A stretch of DNA of 43,612 bases from an uncultured beta proteobacterium (GTDB taxonomy: Bacteria; Pseudomonadota; Gammaproteobacteria; Burkholderiales; Burkholderiaceae_B): contig CAITPF010000313.1 in NCBI GenBank assembly GCA_903894155.1, forward strand, positions 1 to 43,612, read 5' to 3'. The notes beneath the pieces are model-generated. The model had not been told where the DNA came from. It was given only the letters and a program-made list of their open reading frames with translations, and did no database searches. The translations under genes and the position numbers were made by a program. This document shows, in pieces, positions 34,824 through 43,612 of the stretch (its first letter is position 1; the number at the start of each line of letters is the position of its first letter).

Positions 34824-35564
34824 CTACTTGCCCTTGAACACCGGCTTGCGTTTTTGCAGGTATGAACTCCATCCTTCCTCGAAATCCTCGCTCTTGGCAA
34901 CGATCTCCAGATCGCGGCGCGCCCGCGCCATCTGTTCGGCCGGACTGATCGGCAACACGCTGTTCACGATGAAGCGCTTGAGCGTCTTGTGCACCAGCGG
35001 CGCCATCGTTGCCATCTGGCGGGCCATTTCAAGCGCGCGCGACACCTGCGATCCCGTGGGCACCACTTCGTTGATCATGCCAACCTCGTACGCCCGACGC
35101 GCGTCGCACGGCTTGGCCAGCATGATGATCTCCATCGCGATCTTGTGCGGAATCCGCGCAACCAGCGCGGCGATCATGCCGTGGGTCAGACCGAGTTTGG
35201 CTTCCGGGTACGAAAAGTTTGCATTCTCCGCGGCAACGATCAGGTCGCACATCGTGGCAAGCACCAGCGCACCGCCCACGCACCAGCCACCGATCGCGGC
35301 GATCACCGGTTTTTCGGTGGTGATGCCCACCGTGGGGATGCAGCGCCAGAGCTCCGGCACGTCATTGACGTCGGCGCCGGCGGAGAAAGCAAGATCGCCG
35401 CTGCCGGTAATGACCGCCACGCGCTGGTCGGATTGATCGAACTCAGCGAAGGCCTGTTGCAACGCGACCGCAGTCTTGGAGCAAATCGCGTTGCGCCGCT
35501 CGGGACGATTGATGGTGAAGAGGGTCACGCCGTCTTCGAAGTTTTCGACCAAGATAGTGCTCAA
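34824..35564 (-). CDS. Crotonase-family protein A (enoyl-CoA hydratase/isomerase)
   Basis: About 246 residues. The TTG at 35564 is preferred because GGAG lies six bases before it and the product then starts MSTILVEN, matching the paralogue at 38027; a TTG 21 bases upstream is the alternative. The CoA oxyanion-hole motif is SAGADVNDV. PEAKLGLT carries the second catalytic Glu (position 164 in rat hydratase). The first Glu (position 144) is replaced: GGALVLATMCD instead of GGxxELAxxCD. A standard hydratase needs both, so an isomerase or other crotonase reaction is likely. It lies 37 bases after the BisC-like gene. Confidence 0.9.
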   Translation of the reverse strand: MSTILVENFEDGVTLFTINRPERRNAICSKTAVALQQAFAEFDQSDQRVAVITGSGDLAFSAGADVNDVPELWRCIPTVGITTEKPVIAAIGGWCVGGALVLATMCDLIVAAENANFSYPEAKLGLTHGMIAALVARIPHKIAMEIIMLAKPCDARRAYEVGMINEVVPTGSQVSRALEMARQMATMAPLVHKTLKRFIVNSVLPISPAEQMARARRDLEIVAKSEDFEEGWSSYLQKRKPVFKGK

Positions 35565-35601
35565 GGTAATCTCCACATGAATCAACAGTTTTCAATCGCC
35601 G

Positions 35602-37908
35602 TCACGCGCGCGACTCGCGCTCCACGATGGGCGGCAGCGTGTGCGCGGTGACCGCAGGCGGATCGCCGGCGAATTTCTCGATGGCGACCAGGCAAGTCTG
35701 CGCGATGCAACCCTGGGATAGCGCCGAGGCGCCAATATCCAGTGTCACCATATTCGGATTGCCATGCTTGTCGTCGCGAATGTCGCGCCAGTCCGCCGGG
35801 TCAAGCCAGGCACCTGTTGACAGCTTGGCCACGCCGCGACCGATGCCATCGGACAGCACCGCCGCCGCCAGGCAGCTTCCCCGGTCATTGAACACGCGCA
35901 CGATATCGCCGTGGGCGATTCCCAGCGCGGCGGCATCCTCGTGATGCATCAGCACAGGCTCACGACCGTGGATCCGGTTGCCCATACTCAGTGAGCCGTG
36001 GTCCAGCTGACTGTGCAGTTTCGTATGCGGCTGATCCGAGATCAGGTGGAAGGGACGCTCCTGCGCCGCCCCGGCGCCAAGCCACTCGATGGGCTCCATC
36101 CACTTCGGATGCCCGGGGCAATCGTCGTAGCCGAAGCCTGCGATTCGCTCGCTGAAGATCTCGATGCGCCCTGAGGGTGTGCGCAACGGGTTGGCGGTGG
36201 GGTCATCTCGAAACTGCTGCATCATGACCAGACTCTGGTCGGCGCGCGCGGTGTCGATCAACCCTGCTTCCCAGAAGTCGTCAAACGAAGGCAAATCGAT
36301 TCCGGCGAGCCGTGCGCGCGGACGACAGTCGTCGTAAATATGCCGCAGCCAGTCGTGCTCGGAGCGCGATTCCGTGAATGCCTGCGCGACACCCAGCCTT
36401 TGGGACAGCGCCGAAAAGATCTCGTAATCGCTTTTCGCCTCGCCGACAGGCTCAATGACTTTCTTCATCGCCACCATGTAACGCTCACGTGTCGCGAAAC
36501 CGACATCATCGCGCTCAAGCGTCGTGGTGGTGGGAAAGACGATATCGGCCATGCGTGCGTTGGCTGTCCAGAATTGCTCGTTGACGATCACGTGCGGCAC
36601 AGTGCGCCAGGCTTTGGCCAGACGGGCGAGATCCTGGTGATGGTGAAAAGGATTGCCCCCCGCCCAGATGATCAGCCGGATCGGCGCGTACTGGTAACTG
36701 GAGCCGTTGTAGCTGAAGGTTTCGCCGGGTCGTTCGAGCAAGTCAGCGATGCGCGCTACCGGGATGAAATCCGGTATCGTGCCCCGACCCTGCGAAAGCG
36801 TCGGCCCGCTAAACCGCGGATTGGCGTTGCCCATCACGCCGGTCGCGCCATAACCCACGCCAAAGCCGCCACCGGGCAACCCGATCTGGCCCAGCATCGC
36901 GGCCAGCGTCACCAGCATCCAGAACGGCTGCTCGCCGTGGTGCGCGCGCTGCAGCGACCAGGCCACGTTGAGCATCGTCCGCTTGCCTGCCATCCGCGCC
37001 GCAAGATCCACGATCACCTGCGGGCCGACCCCGGTGATGGCGCTCGCCCACTGTGCGTCCTTGGGCACGCCATCGTCCTCGCCGGTCAGGTAGCGCTCGA
37101 ATCGATCGAACCCGACGCAATAACGTTCGAGAAAGGCACGGTCATGCGACCCGTTGCGGTGAAGCTCGTGCGCGATCCCGAGCATCATCGCCGTGTCGGT
37201 GTTGGGCCGGATGGCCACCCACTGGAATGCAGCGCCGGTATCGAGGTCGTCACGCACCGGGCTCACATTGACGAACTCCACGCCCGCGCGCGCCATCGCG
37301 GCAAGGCCGCCGCGCACCAGGTGTTCTCCCGCACCTCCCGGGTTGACCTGCGCGTTCTTGCGCGGCACGCCGCCAAACGTGACGAACAGCTCGGTATGAT
37401 CACGCATCACGTTCCAGCTTGTGTGCTCGACGATCAGCTCGTCCATCGGCGCGACGATGTGCGGCATCAGCACGCGCGCGGCGCCCAGGCTATATGAATC
37501 CGTGTGGCGAACGTAACCGCCCAGGCAGTTCAGAAACCGATGGATCTGGCTTTGCGCGTGATGAAAGCGACCGGCGCTGCCCCACCCGTAGGATCCCCCG
37601 AACACAGCGCGATTCCCGTGGTCGGCAATGGTCGATCGCAGCGCACCCGCGGCCAGGTCCAGCGCGGTATCCCAATCGACCTCGACGAAAGGCTCCAGGC
37701 CCCGCAACTCGGGCGCGGCTCCCATGCCGTGCTCGAGGCAACTCCGGCGCACCGAAGGACGCATGACGCGCAGGCGCCGCACCGCGTCGAGCATGGAAAA
37801 GCCGATGTCCGACGGATCGGGATCGCCGTCGAAGGCAGCGAGTCGCGGGTCGGCCGGAAACCCGACGACCTCATAGATACCCCAGTGCGTGGATGTATAG
37901 CGCCGCAA
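35602..37908 (-). CDS. BisC-like molybdopterin oxidoreductase
   Basis: A 768-residue member of the DMSO-reductase family, closest by motif to biotin sulfoxide reductase BisC. HWGIYEV stands at the N-terminus, GGSYGWGSAG follows, and DSYSLGAA carries the expected Mo ligand Ser140 (DYSTGAA in BisC). Later come VTLAAMLGQIGLPGGGFG, the WAGGNPFHHHQD-like loop and RTPSGRIEIFSERIAGFGY. There is no N-terminal CxxC cluster motif and no Tat signal, so it should be cytoplasmic without Fe-S. The start is TTG, four bases after GGGGAG. BisC reduces S- or N-oxides. In this operon it may act on the pathway substrate instead. Confidence 0.92.
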   Translation of the reverse strand: MRRYTSTHWGIYEVVGFPADPRLAAFDGDPDPSDIGFSMLDAVRRLRVMRPSVRRSCLEHGMGAAPELRGLEPFVEVDWDTALDLAAGALRSTIADHGNRAVFGGSYGWGSAGRFHHAQSQIHRFLNCLGGYVRHTDSYSLGAARVLMPHIVAPMDELIVEHTSWNVMRDHTELFVTFGGVPRKNAQVNPGGAGEHLVRGGLAAMARAGVEFVNVSPVRDDLDTGAAFQWVAIRPNTDTAMMLGIAHELHRNGSHDRAFLERYCVGFDRFERYLTGEDDGVPKDAQWASAITGVGPQVIVDLAARMAGKRTMLNVAWSLQRAHHGEQPFWMLVTLAAMLGQIGLPGGGFGVGYGATGVMGNANPRFSGPTLSQGRGTIPDFIPVARIADLLERPGETFSYNGSSYQYAPIRLIIWAGGNPFHHHQDLARLAKAWRTVPHVIVNEQFWTANARMADIVFPTTTTLERDDVGFATRERYMVAMKKVIEPVGEAKSDYEIFSALSQRLGVAQAFTESRSEHDWLRHIYDDCRPRARLAGIDLPSFDDFWEAGLIDTARADQSLVMMQQFRDDPTANPLRTPSGRIEIFSERIAGFGYDDCPGHPKWMEPIEWLGAGAAQERPFHLISDQPHTKLHSQLDHGSLSMGNRIHGREPVLMHHEDAAALGIAHGDIVRVFNDRGSCLAAAVLSDGIGRGVAKLSTGAWLDPADWRDIRDDKHGNPNMVTLDIGASALSQGCIAQTCLVAIEKFAGDPPAVTAHTLPPIVERESRA

Positions 37909-38026
37909 TCGTCTCCCCTACCTTGATTTGCTATTTTCTTTGCGCGCCTTACTATACCTGCAACATGCGCGGTATTGATGCCAGAGCCCATAACAACTTC
38001 CTATTTCCTTATTGCCGGAGACACTG

Positions 38027-38761
38027 ATGAGCGAAGTCCTGGTGCGCCACGAGGGGCCCGTTACGATCATATCGATCAACCGTCCCGATAAGCTCAACGC
38101 GCTGTCCAACAAGGTGGCGCACAAGTTGCAACGGGCGTTCGCTGAATTTGATGCGTCGCCGCAAAAAGTGTCGATCCTGACCGCCGAGGGCCGCGCCTTT
38201 ACGTCGGGAGCCGACGTCAGCGACCTTCCTGAATTCTGGCGATGCGTGCCAACGCTGGGGATCACCACCAACAAGCCAGTCATCGCTGCCGTGCAAGGCT
38301 GGTGCGTCGGCGGCGGCGTGGTCATGTCGGCCATGGCCGACCTTTGCGTTTGCACTGAAAACACAACTTTCTGGTATCCGGAAGCGACCCTCGGGCTGAC
38401 CGGCGGCGTCATCTGCAGCCTGGCGGGCCGCATCCCGCACAAGGCGGCGATGGAGGTGATGTACCTGGCGCGCAAGACCTCGGCACGACGCGCCTACGAA
38501 ATCGGGCTGGTCAATGAAGTCGTGCCCGACGGGGAGCATCTGCAGGCCGCGTTGCGCATGGCCAATGAATTGTGCAGCCTGGCGCCGCTCGTGCTCGGCG
38601 CTATCAAGAAAATCGTCAACGGGAACATCCTGCCCAAGGGTCCGGCCGAGATCGCCGCGATGATGACACGCGACATGGGCGTCATCTCCACGAGCGACGA
38701 TTTCCGTGAAGGCCAGCAGGCGTTTCTGGAGAAACGCCGGCCGGTGTTCTCGGGGCGTTGA
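38027..38761 (+). CDS. Crotonase-family protein B, paralogue of A
   Basis: A 244-residue crotonase; GGAG lies six bases before the ATG. It is similar to the copy at 34824 along its whole length (TSGADVSDLPEFWRC against SAGADVNDVPELWRC; KRRPVFSGR against KRKPVFKGK), so one arose from the other by duplication. It also lacks the first catalytic Glu (VGGGVVMSAMAD) and keeps the second (YPEATLGLT). It is divergent from the BisC-like gene across a 118-bp spacer with AT-rich stretches that probably hold promoters for both. Hydratase activity is doubtful for the same reason as copy A. Confidence 0.9.
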   Translation: MSEVLVRHEGPVTIISINRPDKLNALSNKVAHKLQRAFAEFDASPQKVSILTAEGRAFTSGADVSDLPEFWRCVPTLGITTNKPVIAAVQGWCVGGGVVMSAMADLCVCTENTTFWYPEATLGLTGGVICSLAGRIPHKAAMEVMYLARKTSARRAYEIGLVNEVVPDGEHLQAALRMANELCSLAPLVLGAIKKIVNGNILPKGPAEIAAMMTRDMGVISTSDDFREGQQAFLEKRRPVFSGR

Positions 38762-38861
38762 TCCGAAGTTCGGGAAGCCCTGTCCGGGCGTGCAGGATTA
38801 AGGCATCCCGACAAAGTCATCCCCCGCTCCCGGAGGGATCATCGCTGCCGGCGGGTGGCTG

Positions 38862-39455
38862 CTACACGCCGCCCAGCATCCCGCTTGCCCCAAGGACCGC
38901 TCCCGCGGCCAGCAGGGTCAGCATGTGGACCTTGGTGCGCCAGACGATCAACGTGGCCACAGCCGTCACCGCCAGGTAGCGCCAGTCGCGCACGAGTTCC
39001 TTGCCGCTGCTGGCAAGAAGCCAGCCCGAGGCGATCAGCATCGATATCACCACCGGACTCATCCCCTGCTTGAAGGCGCGTACCACGCGCAGCGCGCGAT
39101 TGCGGTAGACCCACCCGGCCGTCACGAACACCAACGCGGAACACGGCAGCAGAATGCCCGAAAGGCAAACGATCGCAGCCACGATTGGCGTGAACAACCC
39201 GCCTTCGTTTAGCCCAAGGTTCCAGCCCATGAGCGCGATGAAAAGAATATTGGGCCCAGGCGCGGCCTGGCCGAGCACGATTGAGGCGCTGAACTGGGCG
39301 TCCGTCAGCCATTGGTGCTCGACAACCAGATACCGGTGCATTTCGGGAATCATTCCGAAGGGGCCGCCAATCGACATGAGCGAATAGGCCAGGAAGTGCC
39401 CGGACAGGTCGAGCCAATCGGCCCATTGCATCACGAAGGGCGGAACCTCGCTCAC
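38862..39455 (-). CDS. Chromate transporter, short chain 2 (ChrA half)
   Basis: A 197-residue membrane protein with one CHR domain: FLAYSLMSIGGPFGMIPEMHR, then SIVLGQAAPGPNILFIALMGW, followed by several hydrophobic helices. The GTG start at 39455 overlaps the stop of the first half (GTGA), so the pair is translated together. Short-chain CHR proteins occur as pairs that together form the ChrA-like transporter. The substrate may be chromate or another oxyanion; chromate resistance is not proven by family membership. Confidence 0.9.
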   Translation of the reverse strand: MSEVPPFVMQWADWLDLSGHFLAYSLMSIGGPFGMIPEMHRYLVVEHQWLTDAQFSASIVLGQAAPGPNILFIALMGWNLGLNEGGLFTPIVAAIVCLSGILLPCSALVFVTAGWVYRNRALRVVRAFKQGMSPVVISMLIASGWLLASSGKELVRDWRYLAVTAVATLIVWRTKVHMLTLLAAGAVLGASGMLGGV

Positions 39456-40018
39456 GGTGCCACCTTGCGATAGGCGATCACGCAGCCGATCACCCCCAGC
39501 ACCGGCAGCACGAAAATGAGGTTCAGGTGCAGCAGCGCCAGGCAAATAAATCCCGCCGCAGCGAGCGAAACGCAGACGCGCAGGCCCATAGGGTTCATCT
39601 TGAGCGCTGTCGACAACTTGAGCCCTGTGGCGATGATCAGGCCTGCTGCGACTGCACCCATGCCGTGCAACGCCTCGGTCACCTGCGGGTAGTTGCCATA
39701 GCGCCCATAGGCCAGCGCCAGCAACAGAATGAGCAGCGCAGGCAGCGACAACATGCCGAAAACCGCAGCCAGCGCGCCTCGCAGCCCAAAATATTGGGCC
39801 CCGATCATGATGCTCAGATTCAGCGCCGGCGGCCCGGGCATCGTGCGCGCGACAGCCCAATCCTCGATGAACTCCTCGCGGGTCAGCCACTTCTTGCGCT
39901 CGACCATCTCGCGCTCGATGAACGCCAGCACGCCGCCGAACCCCTGGAGCGCCAGGACGGTGAATGACAGGTAAATATCGGCGACCGATTTCGGGCGGTG
40001 GCGTTCGCTCTGGGACAT
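39452..40018 (-). CDS. Chromate transporter, short chain 1 (ChrA half)
   Basis: A 188-residue membrane protein with one CHR domain: YLSFTVLALQGFGGVLAFIERE, then EEFIEDWAVARTMPGPPALNLSIMIG, which includes the conserved PGP turn after the first helices. It is the 5' half of the split pair. A GGA-type ribosome site lies six bases before the ATG. No chrB regulator is next to it; the genes upstream are acyl-CoA metabolism. Confidence 0.9.
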   Translation of the reverse strand: MSQSERHRPKSVADIYLSFTVLALQGFGGVLAFIEREMVERKKWLTREEFIEDWAVARTMPGPPALNLSIMIGAQYFGLRGALAAVFGMLSLPALLILLLALAYGRYGNYPQVTEALHGMGAVAAGLIIATGLKLSTALKMNPMGLRVCVSLAAAGFICLALLHLNLIFVLPVLGVIGCVIAYRKVAP

Positions 40019-40117
40019 CAGGGATCCTGCGCTGCGAAGGGTGGTGAAACCCGGAAGCGACCGATTCTATTCCAGCGCGACCTGGGACGCATCCGCGCCG
40101 CGGTCCCGGTCAGGTGG

Positions 40118-40143
40118 CCCGACTCAGTGGCCCGACTCAGTGG
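40118..40143. repeat. 13-bp tandem duplication
   Basis: CCCGACTCAGTGG occurs twice in direct succession in the 208-bp spacer between the crotonase and chromate transporter genes. An inverted repeat GCCCGG/CCGGGC (40155-40160, 40170-40175) lies nearby and could mark the end of the acyl-CoA transcript. It has no T tract. Confidence 0.7.
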
Positions 40144-40226
40144 CCAGGGTGCAGGCCCGGTGTGCCGACCCGGGCATACGCCCATACGCAGTGACCCCGA
40201 AAAACTGCCCGGGACGCCCTCAGAGA

Positions 40227-41012
40227 CTAGCTGCCCTTTTTGCCCAGCCGGTCACGGTATTCGCCAATGCGCTGCTTGTGCTCGGGCGTGCGAAAGGCGT
40301 AGCTCTGCAAGTACGCCTCGACCTCCAGGTTCGCCGAGAACTGCATTTCGGTCCCGTGACGCAGAGCGATCTTCGAAATCCGGACTGAGCGATCCGAAGC
40401 CGACACCACCCGCAGGGCGGCGGCGCGCGCCGCGTTCATGACCTCGGTCGGTTCCACCACCTCGGCAAACAGCCCAAGGCGCTGACCGGCCACGGCATCG
40501 ATCGACCCGGCCGTTAACAGGTAGTAATTCGCCATTGGCGCACCGACTGCGCGCGTCAGCAACCAGGGCACGCCGACGTCCGCGCCGGAAAGGCCGAGAC
40601 GGTGAAAGAAAAGGTCGTAGCTGGCGGTGGTCGAGGCGATCGCGAAGTCGCACGCCAGCGCGATTCCCGCCCCGCCGCCCACGGCTGGCCCGTTCACTGC
40701 GGCGATCACCGGCAAGTCGAAGTAATACAGCCGCTTGGCGATCATGTTGTAGCCGCGCACCAGCGCGAGTTCGGCTTCCATGTCCGTCGGATCGGGGCTC
40801 ATGATTTCACGCAAATCGCCGCCGCCGCAAAACGTGCGCCCGGCGCCCGTGAGAATCACGCAACGCACATCCCGGTTGGCCTCGACACGGTCGAGCACCG
40901 CGTTGAGCGTCGCCGAGAACGTCAGCCCCATCGGATTGCGCTTTTCGGGCCGGTTGAATGTCACGGTGGCGATGCCATCGGTCACATCCAGCAAGATATC
41001 TTCCTGATTCAT
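40227..41012 (-). CDS. Crotonase-family protein C (isomerase-like)
   Basis: A 261-residue crotonase. The ATG at 41012 has AGGGGG just upstream; a longer open frame before it is not family-like. The oxyanion hole is FCGGGDLREI. Both hydratase glutamates are replaced: GGGAGIALACD at the first site and SYDLFFHRLGL at the second. An Asp in GLSGADVG matches the position used by PaaG-type isomerases. It is distinct from copies A and B. It starts eight bases after the acyl-CoA dehydrogenase stop. Confidence 0.9.
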   Translation of the reverse strand: MNQEDILLDVTDGIATVTFNRPEKRNPMGLTFSATLNAVLDRVEANRDVRCVILTGAGRTFCGGGDLREIMSPDPTDMEAELALVRGYNMIAKRLYYFDLPVIAAVNGPAVGGGAGIALACDFAIASTTASYDLFFHRLGLSGADVGVPWLLTRAVGAPMANYYLLTAGSIDAVAGQRLGLFAEVVEPTEVMNAARAAALRVVSASDRSVRISKIALRHGTEMQFSANLEVEAYLQSYAFRTPEHKQRIGEYRDRLGKKGS

Positions 41013-41020
41013 GGATCCCC

Positions 41021-42169
41021 CTATGTAAAGCTGACGATCTGTTTGCCGAGGATCTCGCGCGCGATCACGATGCGCTGGATCTGGCTCGTGCCCTCGCCGA
41101 TCTGGTACATCTTGGCGTCGCGGTAATAGCGCTCGACCGGGAAGTCTCGCAAGTAGCCATAGCCGCCCAGGATCTCGATCGCCTTGTCGCACACGCGCAG
41201 GCTTGCCTCTGCGGCAAAATATTTCGCGATCGACGCCTCCTTCTTGATCGGCATGCCGGCGTCGTACATCCTGGCAGCGTTCAGCGTCAACAACCGGGCC
41301 GCCTCAATGTCGGTTGCCATCTCCGCGATCTGCATGTGAATGCCCTGGAAGGCCCCGATCGGCTTGCCGAACTGCGTGCGTTGCTGCACGTAGTCGACAG
41401 CCACCTCGTAGCTGGCCTGCGCGAGCCCGACCGAGAGCGAGGCCACGTTCACCCGGCCCTTGTCCAGCGTGCGGGCGAACTTGCGAAACCCCGTGCCCTC
41501 CTCGCCAATCATGTTCCCGACCGGCACCCTGACGTCGTCGAAATACAGCGTCGATGTCGGCGATCCATGCACGCCCATCTTGCGGTCGGGCTTGCCGATC
41601 GCAAAGCCCGGCATGCCGCGCTCGAGCACGAACGCGCTCACCCCGTTGGTGGTGCGCGCCGTGATGACGAACGTATCGGCGACCCATCCGTTGGTGTTGA
41701 ACGCCTTCGATCCATTGATATGAAAATAGTCTCCCCGTCGCACGGCGGTCGTCTTCGGATCGGCCGCGTTCGATCCGCCCGAAGGCTCGGTCAGGCCGAA
41801 TGCACCGATCTTGCGCCCGGAGGTCAGATCCGGAAGGTACTTCTGTTGTTGCTCGGGCGATCCGTGTTCGGCCAGCACAGTCGAGGCCAGCCCGATGTGC
41901 GCGTTGTACGAGCTGCCGACCGCGCCCGATGCCCTGGAGATTTCCTCCAGCACGATGCAGATGGACACCAGGTCGAGCCCGGCGCCGCCAACGTCGATGC
42001 TGCTTGAGGCTCCCATGAAACCGAGTTCGCCGAGCCCGCGAAAAATGTCGTGGGGGAACTCGTCCGATTCATCGATATCGCGCGCGCGGGGCACGATGCG
42101 CTCGACGCAGAATCGCCGGATGGCGTCCTGGATGGCCAGTTGGTCTTCAGTCAGAAAATACTTGTTCAA
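41021..42169 (-). CDS. Acyl-CoA dehydrogenase (short/isovaleryl type)
   Basis: A 382-residue flavoenzyme that makes the alpha,beta double bond in an acyl-CoA. Motifs are [18 protein letters not shown] (FAD/substrate loop), [17 protein letters not shown], and a C-terminal [30 protein letters not shown] provides the Glu (about 359) at the MCAD base position. Length and spacing are standard. It lies between the CoA ligase frame (19 bases upstream) and crotonase C (8 bases downstream) in one minus-strand operon. Confidence 0.95.
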   Translation of the reverse strand: MNKYFLTEDQLAIQDAIRRFCVERIVPRARDIDESDEFPHDIFRGLGELGFMGASSSIDVGGAGLDLVSICIVLEEISRASGAVGSSYNAHIGLASTVLAEHGSPEQQQKYLPDLTSGRKIGAFGLTEPSGGSNAADPKTTAVRRGDYFHINGSKAFNTNGWVADTFVITARTTNGVSAFVLERGMPGFAIGKPDRKMGVHGSPTSTLYFDDVRVPVGNMIGEEGTGFRKFARTLDKGRVNVASLSVGLAQASYEVAVDYVQQRTQFGKPIGAFQGIHMQIAEMATDIEAARLLTLNAARMYDAGMPIKKEASIAKYFAAEASLRVCDKAIEILGGYGYLRDFPVERYYRDAKMYQIGEGTSQIQRIVIAREILGKQIVSFT

Positions 42170-42188
42170 GCGAATCTCCAGCGAATGT

Positions 42189-43612
42189 TCAGGTTTTTGC
42201 CGCGCGCTCGCGCGCCAGGGCGCGCAGCTCGAAGCGCCTGATTTTGCCCGACGCGGTCAACGGCAACTCATCCAGGAACGTGACTTCGCGCGGCACCTTG
42301 TAGCGGGCAATCATTTGCGTGCAATGCGCGATCACCGTGTCGCGATCCAGTTGCTGGCCAGGACGCAGCACCACGAACGCGTGGATGTTCTCGCCGCGGA
42401 TTTCATCGGGCACCCCGATCACGGCCACGCTCTGGACCGCGGGAATCTCGATGATCGCGTTTTCGACTTCCTTCGGATAGACGTTGTTGCCGCTCGAAAC
42501 AATGATGTCCTTGATGCGATCGCGGATGTGGATCTCGCCGCGCTCGTCGACGATGCCGATGTCGCCTGAATGCAGCCAGCCGTCACGCAGCGTTTGCGCG
42601 GTCAGTTCCGGCTGGTTCCAGTAGCCCGCCATGAAGGTATCGCACCTGAACAGCAACTCCCCTGCCTCGCCCGGCGGTTGATCGCGTCCGTTGCCGTCCA
42701 CCACCCGCACTTCGATGCCCGGCAGCGCGGGCCCGCAAGAGCCCTCGCGCTGTTCGATGCCCGGAATCTGCACGCTCGCGACCGGAGCGATCTCGGACAA
42801 TCCATAGCTTTCGACGACATCGATGCCAAAATCCTCGACCAGCTCTTTTTTGAGCCGATCCGACACCGGACCGCCCCCGACGTCGATCAGGCGAAGGCTG
42901 CTCACGTCGGCCGACGACGCCGTCACATGCTCAAAGAGTCGCGCATACATCGTCGGGACCCCGGCAAGTGCCGTGACGCGATGCCTGGCGATCAGGTCGG
43001 CGACGGGCCCCGGGTCAAACCGCGGCGACACCACCAGTGTGGCGCCCGCCAACGCCACCTGCAGAAAATCGTAGCTAAAGCCGAACGAGCTGAACAACGG
43101 CAGTATCGTGAGCAGCACGTCCGACTGCTGGTAGCGCATGACCGAAAGCGTCATGCGCGCATTCTCAATGAGCGCATATTCGCCAAGCAGGATGCCCTTG
43201 GGCTTGCCGGTCGTGCCGGAGCTGTAGATCATGACGACAGGGTCGCCGCGGGCGGCGCTGCGCCCCTGCGCAAGCGGCGTGGCGCGGGAGAATGCCACAT
43301 CGGGGGTGAGCCCGAGCTTTTTGGCGTACATGTGCTCCATGGCAAGGGGCAAATGCGTTTTAAAAGTCTCGAGGGCTTTGACAGTCGCATCGGGGTCAGC
43401 AATCAGGGGCATCAAGGCTTGTCCCAGGCAAAAGAGGTTCCAATAGGCCACCTTGGGCTGGCGTGCGTAGGCGTATCTCCCCTCTTGGTCGGTGTGGTTG
43501 CAAATGTGCATGGGGTTATAGCCGTCCATGAACTGAAACGGTCCATAGTCCAAGGTCAGGCCCAAAATGCTCATGTTATCGGTGTTCATCACACCATGGA
43601 CGAAACCGACCA
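42189..43612 (-). CDS. Acyl-CoA synthetase C-terminal part joined in frame to SelO core; partial
   Basis: The frame is open to the window edge. The first about 95 visible residues match SelO (YdiU), the Fic-like protein AMPylase with a pseudokinase fold: [18 protein letters not shown], then LDYGPF (metal-binding Asp) and [12 protein letters not shown]. After KKLGL, near 43308-43250, the sequence changes to a class I acyl-CoA synthetase: [58 protein letters not shown]. The first about 130-150 residues of a normal ligase and the C-terminal domain of SelO are missing. The SelO part has clearly lower GC. It could be a true recombinant gene or a false assembly join. The downstream dehydrogenase and crotonase fit the ligase half. 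Confidence 0.85.
   Translation of the reverse strand, partial: VGFVHGVMNTDNMSILGLTLDYGPFQFMDGYNPMHICNHTDQEGRYAYARQPKVAYWNLFCLGQALMPLIADPDATVKALETFKTHLPLAMEHMYAKKLGLTPDVAFSRATPLAQGRSAARGDPVVMIYSSGTTGKPKGILLGEYALIENARMTLSVMRYQQSDVLLTILPLFSSFGFSYDFLQVALAGATLVVSPRFDPGPVADLIARHRVTALAGVPTMYARLFEHVTASSADVSSLRLIDVGGGPVSDRLKKELVEDFGIDVVESYGLSEIAPVASVQIPGIEQREGSCGPALPGIEVRVVDGNGRDQPPGEAGELLFRCDTFMAGYWNQPELTAQTLRDGWLHSGDIGIVDERGEIHIRDRIKDIIVSSGNNVYPKEVENAIIEIPAVQSVAVIGVPDEIRGENIHAFVVLRPGQQLDRDTVIAHCTQMIARYKVPREVTFLDELPLTASGKIRRFELRALARERAAKT

Noticed and set aside
36340-37497. 385-codon open frame on the plus strand
   Set aside because: Antisense to the BisC-like gene, no recognisable motif.
38862-39890. 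Longer start for chromate transporter half 2
   Set aside because: The extra N-terminal residues overlap half 1 out of frame and are Arg/Ala/Gly-rich; the GTG with GTGA overlap fits the CHR domain.

Overview
The window looks like chromosomal DNA of a GC-rich betaproteobacterium of the order Burkholderiales, most likely from the Alcaligenaceae/Bordetella-like side. This rests on the gene content: five orphan Bug/TctC-type periplasmic binding proteins, two MmgE/PrpD proteins, and many CoA ligases, acyl-CoA dehydrogenases and crotonases. No rRNA, tRNA, CRISPR array, transposase or phage gene was recognised. Both ends cut through genes.

Layout. (1) 1-1564: 3' part of a PAS-GGDEF-EAL cyclic-di-GMP protein, visibly poorer in GC than the centre. 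(2) 1725-6262: ketopantoate-reductase-like enzyme, an Asp/Glu-racemase-fold enzyme with one catalytic Cys, a Bug protein and an MmgE/PrpD protein. (3) 6445-10137: a tightly coupled three-gene operon. It encodes a stand-alone membrane sensor module, a second related sensor module with a HAMP-like segment fused to a complete MFS transporter, and an ABC_sub_bind-type periplasmic binding protein. This is my best candidate for an undescribed system. (4) 10156-15605, minus strand: thioesterase, acyl-CoA ligase, MDR oxidoreductase, a doubly membrane-anchored TAXI-type binding protein and a formyltransferase-fold enzyme. (5) 15911-19626, plus strand: LivK-like binding protein, Bug protein and MmgE/PrpD, preceded by an SDR 3' remnant. 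(6) 19654-26472, minus strand: AidB-like acyl-CoA dehydrogenase, Bug, fused TRAP DctQM permease, alpha/beta hydrolase, Bug. A divergent LysR gene probably controls it from a control region with two T-N11-A dyads and a 9-bp tandem repeat. (7) 27568-31058: repeat-rich spacer, TrpB2-like enzyme, enolase-superfamily enzyme, an unrecognised protein. (8) 31105-37908, minus strand: BisC-like molybdoenzyme, crotonase, Bug, NDP-forming acyl-CoA synthetase and GNAT acetyltransferase, apparently one operon. A paralogous crotonase lies divergently at 38027. (9) 38862-43612, minus strand: acyl-CoA ligase, acyl-CoA dehydrogenase, crotonase, then a split chromate transporter. The ligase frame is joined in frame to the catalytic core of the pseudokinase SelO and runs off the window. 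It is either a real chimera or an assembly join.

How the parts fit. Most clusters pair a periplasmic carboxylate-type binding protein with CoA activation and beta-oxidation-like enzymes, which suggests scavenging and catabolism of organic acids. Substrates cannot be read from sequence. Residue positions are hand counts and may be off by one or two.
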